This document shows positions 21,380 to 33,951 of a stretch of 64,000 nt of DNA, one piece after another; the stretch's first letter is position 1; every line of letters starts with the position of its first letter. This DNA comes from Cephalotrichum gorgonifer (Eukaryota; Ascomycota; Sordariomycetes; Microascales; Microascaceae). The stretch lies in assembly GCA_900312665.1 (NCBI GenBank), contig ONZQ02000001.1, positions 4,434,640-4,498,639 of the forward strand. Reading direction: 5' to 3'. The notes beneath the pieces were generated by a model, which was not told the origin of the DNA, made no database searches, and saw only the letters and a list, made by a program, of their open reading frames with translations. The translations under genes and the position numbers were made by a program.

Positions 21380-21890
21380 TAGACTAGAACTTGGTTAGCG
21401 ATATCACCACCTATAGTCTTTCCGCAAAATATAATGAGTAACTCAATTCTATTGTGTGATGCATGGAAACACAGCATCAAGATTATCAAGAATAAAAAAA
21501 TCAATCTTATATTAAAATTTGATGATCTAGAAGGCGTCCTTAAGCATGAAGTGAAGACCCAAATAGAAGGGGGTGTCTAAGGGATCTTATATAGAACCCC
21601 GGCTCTGTATGTCACCGAGCCATCGGGCCGGGCTCCGGCCTCCCCGAGCCACCGGACCGGCGCTCTTCCGCCCTGCACCACATCACTATATCTACTAAAG
21701 TTAAGATCTGAGATTAAAGATAACTTGGCTATCTATATTTATCAACGTCTAAATCTAAGGTCGAGGATAACGCCTAGAAACTCTCAGCCTCTTGATCGCC
21801 AACTGTTCTATCTCATCCCTATCTTAGCACTCTTTGCTCTAAAGACTATGACTTTAGGAAAACTCTTTGTCATGTCTGCTCATTTATAGG
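21380..21890. repeat. AT-rich block with GC-rich core, possible degenerate LTR or other repeat relic
   Basis: Base composition departs sharply from the surrounding DNA: long TA- and A-rich stretches (about 21415-21560 and 21680-21760) flank a GC-rich core near 21610-21680 (GGGCCGGGCTCCGGCC and CGGACCGGCG words). TATATAGAACCCCGG at 21585-21600 resembles a promoter inside an LTR. No coding remnants of reverse transcriptase or transposase are seen, and target-site duplications could not be established by eye. The AT skew could reflect repeat-induced point mutation. Single copy within the window. Confidence 0.3.
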
Positions 21891-22840
21891 ACCTTTTTGT
21901 GGGGCTTTCCCCCTTTCCGGGCTGGGACCTGGGAAAGGCGGGTCCGGGGGAGGGGGGTTCTGCTCTTAGGTAAGGTATCATGATGCCAGTTTCGACTAAG
22001 TAGCAGTCTTTACTTCCTTTCTGCATTTCCTTCGGTAGGGTGCAGGCTTCTAATGAGCTTGAGTAGCAAGGCGGGGACCATGGACAGGTGAAAGGAATTT
22101 GTTCATACATGTATCTATGGTTGCCATCGTGCCGCTCCACTTCTATGTATTGGATGACGCGCTGGGCCAAGCTGCCACCGGGACCGGGACCGGACCCGTG
22201 TCATGCTCCGTTTCTCCCTTCCGACCCCTAAACGTGCCCGCGAACCCCGCATGCCTCGCCAACTACCGCGTCCGTGATCTGCGGCCTCCGCCCAACCCCG
22301 GTGCCCCCGCCCCCTTTGCCCTTGCCCCCCTGCTCCAATAGAAATGATTGTTTGGCTAGCCAAGGCGCCAGGCGGTTATTCAAGTGCAAAGAGGAGATTG
22401 CGGTCGTAGTGTGCTCATTTCGAGTCCGCACGATACGGATTTGCCGAGACACTACTCCGTGTGTAGTTTGCGGGGTGCATGGGGCCGCGGGTAGCTACCC
22501 CGGGTTTCCCTGATAACTACTCGTATACGCTAGCCTAAAGGCATATAACGCGCATATACTGGCGAGCCGTTAGTAATGGAATGGCAAGCTCGGAACTGTC
22601 AACCTTTACAGTCTTGCCTCTAATAGGAAAGACTCGTCTTATTTATGGCCTAGTGTTGATGTGATGGGGAATCATAACGACGGCAATCCTCTCCTATGAG
22701 AGCGCTTGGAAAGCGAGTTTGGTTCTATAAAGTAGTCGAATAATCCCGTTGTTTTATAGCTAGATGAAGAACGACAACGTAACGTGGAACGGCCCAACTC
22801 CATCATATCTCCATCTCCCGTTCGATCAATTGCCTTCACG
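21891..22840. other. Upstream region of the arylsulfatase gene
   Basis: No gene recognised. TATAAAG at 22727-22733 lies about 110 bp before the arylsulfatase ATG. Confidence 0.4.
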
Positions 22841-24988
22841 ATGGTCTACCCTGCCCTGACCCTCCTCTCCCTCTCCTGGCTGGCTCTTGCAGCTGGGACC
22901 ACCGCATCACGATGCAGCCCCGGTGCCAAGAGACCCAACTTTGTGGTCATCATGACAGACGACCAGGATAAGCTCCTAAACTCGGTCGACTATCAACCTG
23001 CTGTCCAAAAGCACTTCGTTGAGCAAGGGACCACGTTCGACAAGCATTTCTGCACAATGTCCCAATGCTGCCCATCGCGGGTCTCCTACCTGACTGGCAG
23101 GACGGGACACAATACGAATATTACGGACGTGGCTCCTCCGCACGGTAAGATTTCTAGATTGGGCCGTTTCTCTAGTTATGTATTATGACCTGACCGCGCC
23201 GAATAGGCGGATACACTAAGTTCATCTCGGAGGGGCTCAACGACAACTATGCTCCCGTGTGGATGCAGGAGGCTGGGTATAACACTTACTACACGGGCAA
23301 ACTTATGAACCGCCACTCGACGAGAACGTATAATGACCCGTACCCCAAGGGCTTCAACCAGACCAACTGTAAGTCTCGATTCCATGATGCCGACCCGACG
23401 GAAACACGGTTGGGGGGTTCTGGCCATACTCACACCTCGTCCCCTTCTTCACGCAGTTCTGATCGAGCCGAACGTCTATGTGTACTACAACGCCACCTAC
23501 CAGAGGAACCAGGACCTGCCATATTACCTGCCGGGACGCTATTCCACAGATGTCCTTGCTGAGACGGCCGTCGAGTTCCTCGAGCATGCTGCATCCGACA
23601 TGGAAAATCGGCCATTCTTCATCAATATCATGCCCGTCGGCCCTCACTTCGAGAAAGTAGTCCCGGTCGAGCCTGGACAGTCTATCGCAGGCACGGTCCT
23701 GTACCCTCCGGTGCCGGCCAAGCGCCACGAACACCTCTTCCCCAACGCCACGGTGCCGCGGACAGAAAATTTCAATCCCGAAACGGCAAGTTTTCTTCCC
23801 CGTCATCGACGCATGTGACCAAAACAGTCGTCTTAAGGAATAGAGGTGGGCTCATGACGTGCGTATAAACAGCCAGGAGAATCTAGTTATTTGAAGGACC
23901 TCCCCAGACTCAACGAAACCGTTGTCGACTACCTCGATCACTACTATCGCCGCCGACTGCAGGCACTTGCCGCCGTGGACGAGCTGGTCGACGACGTCTT
24001 CGCCAAGCTCGATGAGCTAGACCTCCTCGACAACACCTACGTCATCTACACCACCGACAACGGCTACCATATAGGTAACCACCGCATGAACGCCGGTAAG
24101 ACTACCTGCTACGAGGAGGACGTGAATATCCCCATGTACTTCCGTGGCCCCGGCGTGGCCAAGGGGAAGACAATCCACTATCCCACTACGCACACCGACC
24201 TCGTGCCTACGATCTTCGAGCTGGCGGGTATTCCCCTTCGGCCGGAGTTCGACGGGGCGCCCATGCCCGTGACGAAGGAAATCCCGCAGAAGAAGTACGA
24301 GCACGTGAATATCGAGTTCTGGGGGGTCAACCTGGAAGAAGGGGAGTATAGCTCCGGTATGTTTTAACCAACTCCACCCCTCCCCTTGATCAGCCGCATC
24401 GCACACGGCGTTATGGGCGACACGTCGACAGTGAAATAACTGGTGGTTAAAATGCCAAGCTATATACACCAACGACACCTATAAAGCGATCCGACTAATC
24501 GGGACCGGATATGATCTCATGTACGTAACGTGGTGCACCAACGAGCATGAGCTATACGATATGAAGGTATGTCTCCACTCTCCTCGTCAACATACCGAAA
24601 AGTGTCCCTGTTTTTTTTCCTGCAGGTAGCTAAGCAAGGCCATTTGGCATAGACCGACGCGGCCCAGATGCACAACTTGCATTCGTCGCAGGGGTACCTC
24701 TTCGGATACCCCATCAGCAAAGTCCTAACGAGGCTCAACGGCCTCATGATGGTGCTCAAGAGCTGCAAGGGCCAAGACTGTATCTACCCGTGGAGCGTCA
24801 CCCATCCCGAAGGCGACGTCAGGACTATTCGGGATGCGATGGATCCCAGGTTCGACCAGTTCTACGAGGAGGAAATGCCCGTGGTGGTCTTCGACAAGTG
24901 TGTTCGGGGCTACTTCACCGAGCTGGAGGGCCCGCAGGTTCCGGCGGTATTTGGCGGAGCCTCTAGTGGAAAGAGGTCTCTTGATTGA
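22841..24988 (+). CDS. Arylsulfatase (type I sulfatase), secreted
   Basis: Hydrolyses sulfate esters, in fungi typically to scavenge sulfur from aromatic sulfates. Six exons: 22841-23144, 23207-23368, 23457-23785, 23873-24356, 24460-24566 and 24653-24988, giving 573 residues, the family length. A signal peptide (MVYPALTLLSLSWLALAAG) leads into NFVVIMTDDQD with its metal-binding Asp pair. C76-C77-P-S-R is the sulfatase signature whose first Cys is converted to formylglycine. The third exon carries FFINIMPVGPHFEK, and DNTYVIYTTDNGYHIGNHRM holds the second metal site. Later WCTNEHELYDMK joins TDAAQMHNL. Intron 3 (23786-23872) has a GC donor, GCAAGT. Intron 5 has two possible acceptors; only the downstream one (exon from 24653) avoids a stop and matches the family. 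All splice phases agree. Confidence 0.9.
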
Positions 24989-26186
24989 CAAGCTGGATAC
25001 TAGACGGGTGTTTGGATTCTGCAATGATATAGGGATGAAGCCGTTGGGGCCGCCTGGCAGGAGCGACGTTAGGATCGGGAATTCCCTACTTGGAATTTCG
25101 ACAGAATTTAACTTAGACTAAGAGACAATTCGCTATATGCCGGTACAAGGGTCCTAAACCAGCTGCTTTACATATTCAGGTCATAACTATAATCACGGCA
25201 TTCCAAATTCCATCTAAAAAAATATCCGTCTGAAATGCCGTAAGGCACTTCCCGCCTATCTTAACAGTAGTTCTTCATGACATTACCTGCTCGATTCAAA
25301 TATATTCTTGTCTTACCCTGAAACCTGCCCTGTATATGTGAACACTTGGCTGCTGTTAGTCTATGATATTATTAGGCCAGTCATTCTATATCAACTGTAA
25401 CTAGTATCTGCAACCGGCTTCCCTCGCTTAGTCTAACTCCTAATCGCCTCAACTACCCACAATCTTTGAAAACCCAATATACAAAAGCTGCCACATGAAA
25501 CACTTTCCATCTTCAGCATGCCATTTAGCATCTCAGAGGTATCAGAGAGTATAATTGAATATGGAAAGCCTAACCTATAAAAGCTGTATCAGATAACCAG
25601 AAGTTGTCAATCCTGTCTTCCAGCGTCACCCTTTGACACCTTTGGAAGATAGAGGCTCATCGCTAGCAGTGGGTAGTGGTGGGGGAGGTAGTATGTCGTC
25701 GACCTTGGCATGAATTAAAGGAAGAATAGATGGTTAGCGACAACTCCCAACCTGGGTTCCTGATATTACCAGGGGTCTCTCGAATGATGGTTGGCGGGGC
25801 GGATGCGACAAGGGGCCAACTAATACGTCATGGGTGACTTGTACTCGAATTCAACTTCCCCACGCCCGTCAAACACAGCTAAAATAAGGAGATAAGATGG
25901 AAATACCTGTTCAAGTACGTACTCTTCCTTGGAGTTGCTATTTTTTGGGCTCTTTTCTTACGAGTGCTTGGTACGGACCCCGCCCGTCACATCCGCACCT
26001 ATCAAGCTTTTGCAAAACAGCTAATATACCCACGATGCAGAAGCTAGTGCATAGAGAGGAGTAGAATCCCCGACCAAGGTTCTTAATAAGTTTCCCAACC
26101 ACCTGTGTAAAGCCAATTCACAACCAAGCAGAAGCAGCAAAACTACATCGCATCTTCAAGGTCACGAACACGAAACACGGCAAAAT
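24989..26186. other. Intergenic region, 1.2 kb, AT-richer than average
   Basis: No coding frame or RNA gene recognised. ACTTGTAC occurs at 25837-25844. Confidence 0.5.
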
Positions 26187-27304
26187 ATGTCCATGTCCGT
26201 CCAAGACAGCGCCCGGGAGCGGGAGGGGTTTCCCCGCCCCTTCCCTGGCACACCCTCCAATGTCCTTGAACAGCTCCGCTTAAACGAGAAGGTTGTTGTT
26301 GTGACGGGAGCGGCCGACGGGATCGGCCTTGCTGTTGCTGAGGCTATGGCGGAAGCTGGCGCTCACGTCGGCATGTGGTATAACTCGTAACTCTCCCTCC
26401 TCACCCAGATCCCGTCCCCACCCCCCTTCTCACATAGAAAGTGCACGAAAAATTGACAGTTTATTCCTCGGGCAGAAATGATGCAGCCATTCAACGATCA
26501 CAGGAATTGGCTAGTGCGCACAATGTCAAGACTGCCGCCTACAAGGTCGATGGTGAGTCCGGGGTTCTCCCACTACGTTGATGATGAAACCGGGACAGGG
26601 GCTAAGTTTGCGTGGGGTTTTGCAGTTAGCGACCCCGACCAGGTTCAGGAAGCTATAGCGAAGGTAGTTAAGGACTTTGGCAAGATGGACGTCTTTGTTG
26701 CCAATGCCGGTACGTTGGTCTCCGAGGGAGTGAAAGGCCCTGTTTGGCTGCAGGTGTTAGGCTAACCTGAAGAAAAGGTATGGCGATCTCAAAGGGTCTA
26801 CTGGAGACGAGTCTTGATGAGTACCAAAAGCAGATGTCTGTGAATGGTATGTAGTTTACCCCAACACCCCAATCTTGACGGTCACTGACAGCCTTTTCAA
26901 CAGTCGATGGTGTCGTCTTCTGCGCCAAGCACGCCGGCGCAATCTTCAAGAACCAGGGCTTCGGCAATCTCATAATCACCTCGAGCATAAGCGCCCACAT
27001 CGTCAACGTCCCCGTCGACCAGCCCATCTACAACGCGACCAAGGCGTACGTCACCCACCTCGGCAAGTCCCTCGCGCGCGAGTGGCGCGAGTTCGCCCGC
27101 GTCAACGTCGTCTCGCCGGGCTTCTTCGACACTAAGATGGGGGCGGGCCCCGACGTGGTCGACGAGGCGTACCGTATGTCGGCGCTAGGGAGGCAGGGCC
27201 ACGTCAAGGAGATCAAGGGGCTGTACCTGTATCTGGCGAGCAATGCCTCTTCATATATGACTGGCAGCGATCTTCTAATTGACGGCGGGTATGTCCTGCC
27301 TTAA
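26187..27304 (+). CDS. Short-chain dehydrogenase/reductase, sorbose/xylulose reductase-like
   Basis: Classical SDR of 276 residues, probably an NADP(H)-dependent sugar or polyol reductase. Five exons: 26187-26386, 26476-26552, 26626-26709, 26778-26846 and 26904-27304; all four introns are 57-89 bp with GT...AG ends. The Rossmann Gly motif TGAADGIG starts at residue 40. VANAGMAISKGLLE spans the exon 3/4 junction. The catalytic set is the Asn in MSVNVDG, Ser173 in TSSISAHI, and Tyr186/Lys190 in YNATK. NVVSPGFFDTKM and the end TGSDLLIDGGYVLP are as in fungal sorbose reductase (Sou1)/mannitol-dehydrogenase-like enzymes. Substrate is inferred from overall likeness and is uncertain; L-xylulose or other ketoses are equally possible. 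Confidence 0.85.
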
Positions 27305-28158
27305 ACACGCATGGTGTTATAGATGGCGGCGATGTCCTGCCGTGAAAGGGTGAAACATGGGAGAGAGCCTGGCAGAGCCGACTCGAGCCCAACCGTAGAC
27401 AGTGCCGCAGATTAGAATTGGTTGTGTATTTATACAGTTAGCTAGGCAAGTTAATATCAGTGTTGCTGCTAGATATAAAATCGCACGATTCTCTAATTGA
27501 GATCCTGGGACAGAGGGTTGTGATGGGCGGGTTTCCATTTCACGATGATTCTAGTCATCTAAGATGCTTCCAGATAGCGGAGTACGTACCTTAGAAGGCC
27601 ATCGGTCCAATGGGCAGGAGAAGATTGCCAATCGAGCTCCGAAATCGCGGCACCAGGTAAAACATCATGCTGACTGTACGGCGGGGTCGTCAGTCATGGC
27701 TTCCAATTATTGCTATTAGCTCACTTCCAATTGCTGCTAGCTTGCAATTTGCCCCTCGTTCATGGCTGAGACCGCCTACGCGATAAGGATTTTCTGCCAC
27801 TGACACCACCACTACCCCCACTATTACCCCCCATATCGCAGCTGCGACCGCCCAACCGCCGCGGAGAAGAAACATCACACCCAGGAGATAATACCGTCAT
27901 CGCTGTGAAAGTAATTGCAGCCTGTAAAATCCACGACTCAATTCTCCGACATTCGTAATCCCGATCTTTCGCTTACCACCCGATCACCTGGCAGCAGTAC
28001 AAACACCCCGAGACAGCAGACCGAATCTGGATTTCTTTCTCTCACACAGATATCAGCTCTCAGCGATAATACCTCATTCCTCGTAATCGCGCCTGTACCA
28101 GCGCACATCTCACAAAGGTCGAGCTGGCAGGTCACAAGTCGTCGGACTTGGAGGCATC
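27305..28158. other. Intergenic region upstream of MMS19
   Basis: The 3' flank of the SDR gene and the MMS19 promoter. No other gene recognised. Confidence 0.5.
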
Positions 28159-31100
28159 ATGGCGGATTTCAAGCAACTGGCCCTTGAATTTGTGCTCACG
28201 GAAGACAAGGAGAACCAGGTCCGCATAGCGACGAAGGCGGCCGAATGTACGTACTCCCCGAGAGTCTGAGCCCCATCCCGAGCCCGAGCCGAGCCGAATC
28301 CCCTTGCTCATTACTCCTTATTACTTACTGCTTACTCGGCATGACCATTACCCGCTCACTCTCATCATAGCCATAAAGTCTTCGCCAAGTAGTAGCCTCC
28401 CCGTTGCGAGGTGGGTTGAGTCCATCAGGCCATGGATGCCCGGTAGCGAGGACGCCGGTATGCCCGATGCTGGCGATGGTGCCTCGACGGGAGATATAAT
28501 AGCACGCGCAAGGGGTAAGATCTCATATTTGTCCGAACAGAGGTTGGAGCGGCCGCTGACCGATGGACTTACACACTTCTTAGCCTTACAGTTTCTTGCA
28601 TCTACCTTGCAAGTGCTCGACGAGGACGTCCTAATCCCTGCCCACAGTAAGAGACAGCCCTCTATCCTCTTTGCTCTGGCCCCACCGGACCCCTAACACA
28701 GATATATCGCCCCATAGTTAAGCTGCTTAACACCTTCTTCGGCGCCATGTTCAGCGTCGACCACAAAGCCGGCATCTTGCCTTCGGCGCAGGCGCTCACT
28801 ACCATATCCTCCCTAAAGGCCTTCCCAGCACATGCCGGCCATGAGATAATCCGGAACGTGTGCGCCATGGGCGACGACTTCCAAAAGCAGGTGGCGGAAA
28901 CCCGCCTGGCCATCTTTGATCTCTTCTACCACCTGATAGCCGATCCCAAGGTAGCCAACGACCTAAAGCTGCGTCACAGTACCTATGACTTTGTGGACCA
29001 GATGCTTAGCTTGTTCGGCAACGAGAGGGACCCCAAGAACCTGATAAGATGGTTCTCCATCATCGAGATCCTCCTCACCAAGTATTCACCCCCGCCTGAG
29101 CTGACCGAGAAGATGTTCGGCGCGTACTCCGCGTACTTCCCGATTTCGCTGAGGACCTCGAAGCATCCCTCTGGCATCACCCCCGAAGACCTCAAGTTGG
29201 CGCTCAGGGCATGCTTCGCGGCGGATGATCGGGTAGCTTCACATGCGATTCCATTCCTCATACAGAAGTTGAACCAGGGGGAGGGTGTCTCCGTCGATGT
29301 CAAGGTATGTGGTAGCTCCCTCAGCCGGTTTGGAATACGTGTCTAGGGGACGCAGAGTAAGAGGGCCGTCTAACTAATCCTTCAATAGCTGGACATTCTA
29401 AGAACGCTCAAAGCGTGCGTTGTGCGTTATCAGACCCCGCAGGCCTCGGTAGTCCCTTTTGTCAGCAAGATCTGGAACTGCCTAAAGTACGAGGTCCGCA
29501 ACGGCGAGGTCGAAGAGACCATCAATGCCACCCTAGAGATGATCCGTGCCATGGCTGCAAGACTCGAGGGCGATGCCCTGCGAAACTTCATCCTCACCGT
29601 CCTCAGGGAGTGTCTTGATGACCTCTCCAACCCCACCTATGCGGCCCAGGCTGGAAAGCTGCTCGTTTGCACTGCCAGTGCCAGCGTCAGTGCATTCGTG
29701 CTTATTCTGTCCCCGGCGGCGAAACAGGTAATGGAAGACTTACGGCACACCAAGTCGCGGGATCACAAGCGTGATCTCCTCTCTCTCTTGAACGCAATCC
29801 TCGGGGTTCGCTCTCTGTTCACAAACGGCGAGGCCGGAATCTCGGGAGATGATCTAGTTGCGATGGAGTTGACAGAGCCTGTCCTCCACTCGCTGTTCGA
29901 TCTCGCCTATAAGCCGTGCTTGCAGAGCCCAGATGCTCTTGTGTCCAAGAAGGCGGTTGAGGGCATGGGTATTCTAGTGGAGCAGAAGTCATCCGCCTCG
30001 AAGGATAAACTCCTGCTTGACGATGAGACTTGCACTGTCATCTCCTCTTCCCTCATTGACCGTCTAGTCAACCCGATGGATGACCTCGTGGATGAGGTCG
30101 TTGTCGCCCTCCAGAAGGTGGTCATGGCGTGGCCGCCGGCACTCTCAGCCTTGATAGACAGGTCACTGGGCGCTCTTACCTCACCTAGTGTCAAGGAAGG
30201 GTCAGCGGAGGACCTTACTGCGCTTACTTCCAGACTTGCCTTTATCGCCTGCTCAGAGCTTCCAAAGAAGCCGGCCGATACGTTTACATACTTCATCAGC
30301 CTCGCGTCGCAGCTGCTTAAAAACCTGGGCCTCCTGCTCGACGGCCCTGAGACCTCCATGGAGTTATTAACTGTGTATCCGGCAGCTCTCCAGACCGCCA
30401 TGAGGTACCTCAGGGACGCGCTGGATGCGAGGCTCCAGACTGACGTTTCGAATTTGGAGTTCCCGGAGGCGATAACTAATCAAACATGGGGCACATACGT
30501 TTCTACAAAGTATCCGGCGTTGGTGTCAATCGATGCTCCTTTGTCTGAGCCGGAGAAGATGGATTGCAGCGAGGATCCCAGCTCCACTGGTTCCACGACC
30601 CTCGAGCCGAGTCAGGCCTACAATGACTATTTCCTGATTTGCCTGCACATCAGCCGACAGCTTTACCGCAGATCAACCCGGGTAGTTGTGCCCGGGGATG
30701 AAGGTTCATCGCCGTTCCTAGCCCTGAGCGAGGAGATCTCCAGAGCTGGCGACTCGGTGGGAAACTGGCAGGGCCAGTATATCCACCTTGTCTCCTCGTT
30801 GGCTACGTTCACGGTAGGGTTGCTATCGCAGTCCCAGCAGTCCAGGCTGAGGCTGCACGAGGATGTTATTGCGTTGTTCCGCGGAGGCGACATCGTTTCC
30901 TCGCCGCTTGGTGGAGAGGCTCGGCTCAAGGATACTCTTCTGGCTCCTACGCAGCCGTCGTCTGTGTATGAGAAGCAGGGTCTTGGAGACCTTCCCCCGC
31001 GCAGTTCTCTGAAGCAGTGCTTCCCCATACCCCTTGCTCTCGGAATCCTGCAGCCACTCCATCAGAAGGTGGTGGCATCGTTGGTAAGTTAGCCCTCCCA

Positions 31101-32177
31101 CTCGACTTATAAATAGACGTCGGACTCTCTAACCCGAGTGATGTGCAGTTCGAGAACGGGTTCGGACAAGAGTTCATAGTATCTACGCTACTGGCCTTGG
31201 ATGAGCGGGTATCTGACCCAAAACTTGGGTACTTCCTCCTAATATTGGCCAATAAGTTCAAGGTCGAAGCGATACCGAAAGCACTGTCCCTCACCGAGTA
31301 CCAAGTCAAAGCGATAGTCGAGGGCACGGGGCTCACTGGGCCCGACGGCGAGGCGCAGCCTGTATCACCCGACGTTCGCACTTCGCTAGCAAAGGACATA
31401 TACGCCGTTGTCGCCGGAGTCTTGCGCCGTTATACCGGGTCATCTCTCCGCCAGGTCTTCTCGAGCCTCCTACGGGGTCCCGCGAACCCGGAGTACGGTC
31501 ACATCCTCGCGCGCGAGTTCGACATCATCTTCCGCCCCCACCCCTGCCTCAAGAAGGAGCTCAACGCCGCCGTGAAGCCCCTGTGGTCCCAAAAGGCCTA
31601 CCTTAACCTTGTGAAGCCCATGCTCCCCCTCGCGTGGCCGAAGCGCCAGGACGCCTCTGCCGACGATGCCACCACCGAGCTCTCCCGCGCAAACTACAGC
31701 GTCGCCGCCCTCTCGTGCGTTAAGCACCTCGACTACGGGATCTACGCCGACGACGCACCAGACTTTATCCGTCTCGCCCTCTGCGCACTGCAGAACCTCC
31801 CCGTGGGGCCGGACGCGGAGGCCGCGCTGCACGTGCTCGAGACGGTCGCGAAGGAGTCACCCGAGATCCTCGAGCCGTTCCTCAAGAGCGTCATCGACGC
31901 GTGCACCTCCCTCGTCAGCGGGGAGGGGGCGCCGGACCTGTCGTGGATGCCGGCCGGTTTCGTCCCCGCGCGGGACGGGGGTGCTAGGGTGGCGGCGAGG
32001 TGTAGGAACCTGGCGGTGGTGCTGCTAGGGTATTTCCCGGCGAGGTTCGACCACGAGCGGCTGAGGGGGGTGGGGCCTAGGGTGGGGAGGCTCCTGGCTA
32101 TCGCCAGTGGCGATGGTGTCAGGGCTGTTAGGAAGGCGGCGCTGGCGGCGAGGCTGGCCTGGGCGGATGTAAGGTAG
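28159..32177 (+). CDS. MMS19: MMS19/Met18, cytosolic Fe-S protein assembly targeting factor
   Basis: HEAT-repeat scaffold of the CIA targeting complex that delivers Fe-S clusters to nuclear enzymes such as XPD, DNA polymerases and primase. Six exons: 28159-28246, 28371-28514, 28584-28646, 28718-29304, 29389-31083 and 31149-32177, giving 1201 residues. The start MADFKQLALEFVLTEDKENQ and the joined segment VARWVESIRPWMPGSED are MMS19-like. Exons 2-4 give RARALQFLASTL and then IKLLNTFFGAMFSVDHKAGI. NVCAMGDDFQKQV and YFPISLRTSKHPSGITPEDL are the conserved N-terminal domain. The last exon holds the C-terminal HEAT repeats. For intron 3 an AG at 28700-28701 would lead to a stop after five codons, so the acceptor at 28716-28717 is chosen. 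The C-terminal third is GC-richer than the middle but stays in frame. Confidence 0.93.
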
Positions 32178-32544
32178 AGAGTTGGACCTACCATGGCGTA
32201 TTCGAAGGATGTCGGATCTAAGAAAGCGGCAGGCATGGAACCGTCGCTATCACCACTACTAGGAAACTAAGAAGGGTGGTATAAATGGATAACCAAGTAG
32301 AAGCTGACTCGTTTTTATTCGTATTTGACTCCCTATGTTCTGCTGAGTGACTCGTCCGTCTGGTCTGTCAATCAAGATGCTGATAATACACGCGAATATC
32401 CTTTTTTTCCCCACTCCGCTCCCTTCCCCTTCTTCCTCCTCCCGGTTCCCATAGCCCCTATACCGAATCCACCTAGCCACACAAGCAAGTTGGGATATGA
32501 CGTGAAGAAGATCCAAACTCCTGTTACACCTTAACCCCCCCACC
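32178..32544. other. Convergent intergenic region between MMS19 and SPC2
   Basis: 3' flanks only; pyrimidine-rich stretch at about 32400-32450. No gene seen. Confidence 0.5.
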
Positions 32545-33468
32545 CTAAGCCTTCCTCCTCCTCCCGCCCTTCTTCTCCTCTGCCCCGGAGCTGACCCCTC
32601 GCGAAGCCTCCAGGATGGCTTCCAGAACCTCTGGTGACGCGCCCTCCAGCGCGCCGGCGCCCCTCTCATCGATTTGCGCGGCGGAGTCCTTCTCAGAGAC
32701 GACCCTCTTGGGATCAGCGACGCCGATGAGGGGTACGGCGGAGGCGAGCATCTGCTGGAAGGGGACGGTCACGAAGCGGCCCTGCTCGTCGAACCAGTCT
32801 GCGAAGGAGCGGCTGAAGGTGGTGGTTGAGGTGGGGGTTGATATGGTGACGGTGTAGGTCGGATCGTACTTCTTTGTCGACGTGGCAATGGTTATCTGGG
32901 GGCGGGTTAGTCCTCTCTCTTGACGCCAGGGATATATTCTCTCTCTTATCTGTTCCCGTGGAGCCACTGTCCTCTCTGTCCAAGGGATCAGGGGAAGAGG
33001 GAGCCAGGGGATGGAATAGGTGACGGGGAAGGAGGAGGTAGGGGGGAGCATACCGCCTCGCCAGAGGGAGCGACCCCTTCGTAAATGACACCCTTCTCGA
33101 CAAAGGTCATCCACGCCGTCATGCTGGCGCTGAGGATCATGTATAGGAGGACCGCGCCGGCGGTCCAGTACTTGGTGCGGTCATATCCGAGCTTGTAGTC
33201 CCACGCGAAGCAGACGGCGGCGGTGAGAAAGGCGGAGTAGCCGAGCGAGAGGCGGACGTCGATGAGGCGGTGGGTCTGCTTGAACTTGAGGGAGTTGAGG
33301 TAGTTTGGGATCGCGTCGTCGGTGGTGTTCTTTAGGTCTGCGGGCGGAGGGGGGTTCCAGTTAGCGCGGGGAGTCTCCTGGGGGTGTGGCCGAGTGAAGT
33401 AGCTTGGGGGAAGAAGGGGGGGGAGGGATACCCGCGATGTTATAGACTGATATCCTCTCGGTGGCCAT
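32545..33468 (-). CDS. SPC2: Signal peptidase complex subunit 2 (Spc25 family)
   Basis: Non-catalytic ER-membrane subunit of signal peptidase, which removes signal peptides during translocation. Three exons on the minus strand: 33468-33432, 33337-33054 and 32895-32545, giving 223 residues. Exon 1 codes only MATERISVYNIA; exon 2 continues DLKNTTDDAIPNYL and then the family core KFKQTHRLIDVRLSLGY. Two membrane helices follow (SLGYSAFLTAAVCFAWDY and YWTAGAVLLYMILSASMTAW) separated by a short lumenal turn. The cytosolic C-terminal part includes YDPTYTVTISTPTSTTTF and WFDEQGRFVTVPFQQML and ends in a basic GGRRRKA tail. Divergent from EMC3, another ER-membrane component. Confidence 0.93.
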
Positions 33469-33951
33469 CGTTGCGACTGTAGTTGTGCTGATATAGCTAT
33501 GTGGTCTGGGCGGGCAGGATATGCTTGTACGGTATTCCTCTAAGTATTGTAAAGGAGATCGCGGGTGCGTATCTTCTTATTGCAGAGAGGCTTCGAATTG
33601 GAAGACGATGTACCTTGTAAGTGGAGGTTCTTCGAGTCGAGTCGGGATATGTGGTGGGTGGATGGGAGTGGTGGAGAGCTTCAGATCGAGCTCCACGTCG
33701 CACTGTACTTCCATTTGGTCTTGACACGGTACTCTGTTCTCGAAGCTGGAGGCGACGTGTTTGAGTGGTTGGAGCTGTTATCCCGATATTCAACCGACCC
33801 ACCTCTACGAGTACATCATACTTGCCAGGGGTGAGCTTTTGGACGACCTCGCTTCCGGACGACGACGGATAGGACCAGCCAAGAGCTTCGAATCGTCATC
33901 ACCACACCACGCTCCCCAGATTCAGACAGCCATCCTGGCACCGTCCCCGCC
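33469..33951. promoter_or_regulatory. Shared divergent promoter region SPC2 / EMC3
   Basis: 483 bp separate the two ATGs of head-to-head ER genes. No TATA box stands out. Any co-regulation is inference from the arrangement alone. Confidence 0.45.

Noticed and set aside
7608..27304. Transporter, arylsulfatase and SDR as parts of a secondary-metabolite cluster
   Set aside because: No polyketide synthase, NRPS, terpene cyclase, P450 or pathway regulator is present, and housekeeping genes intervene.
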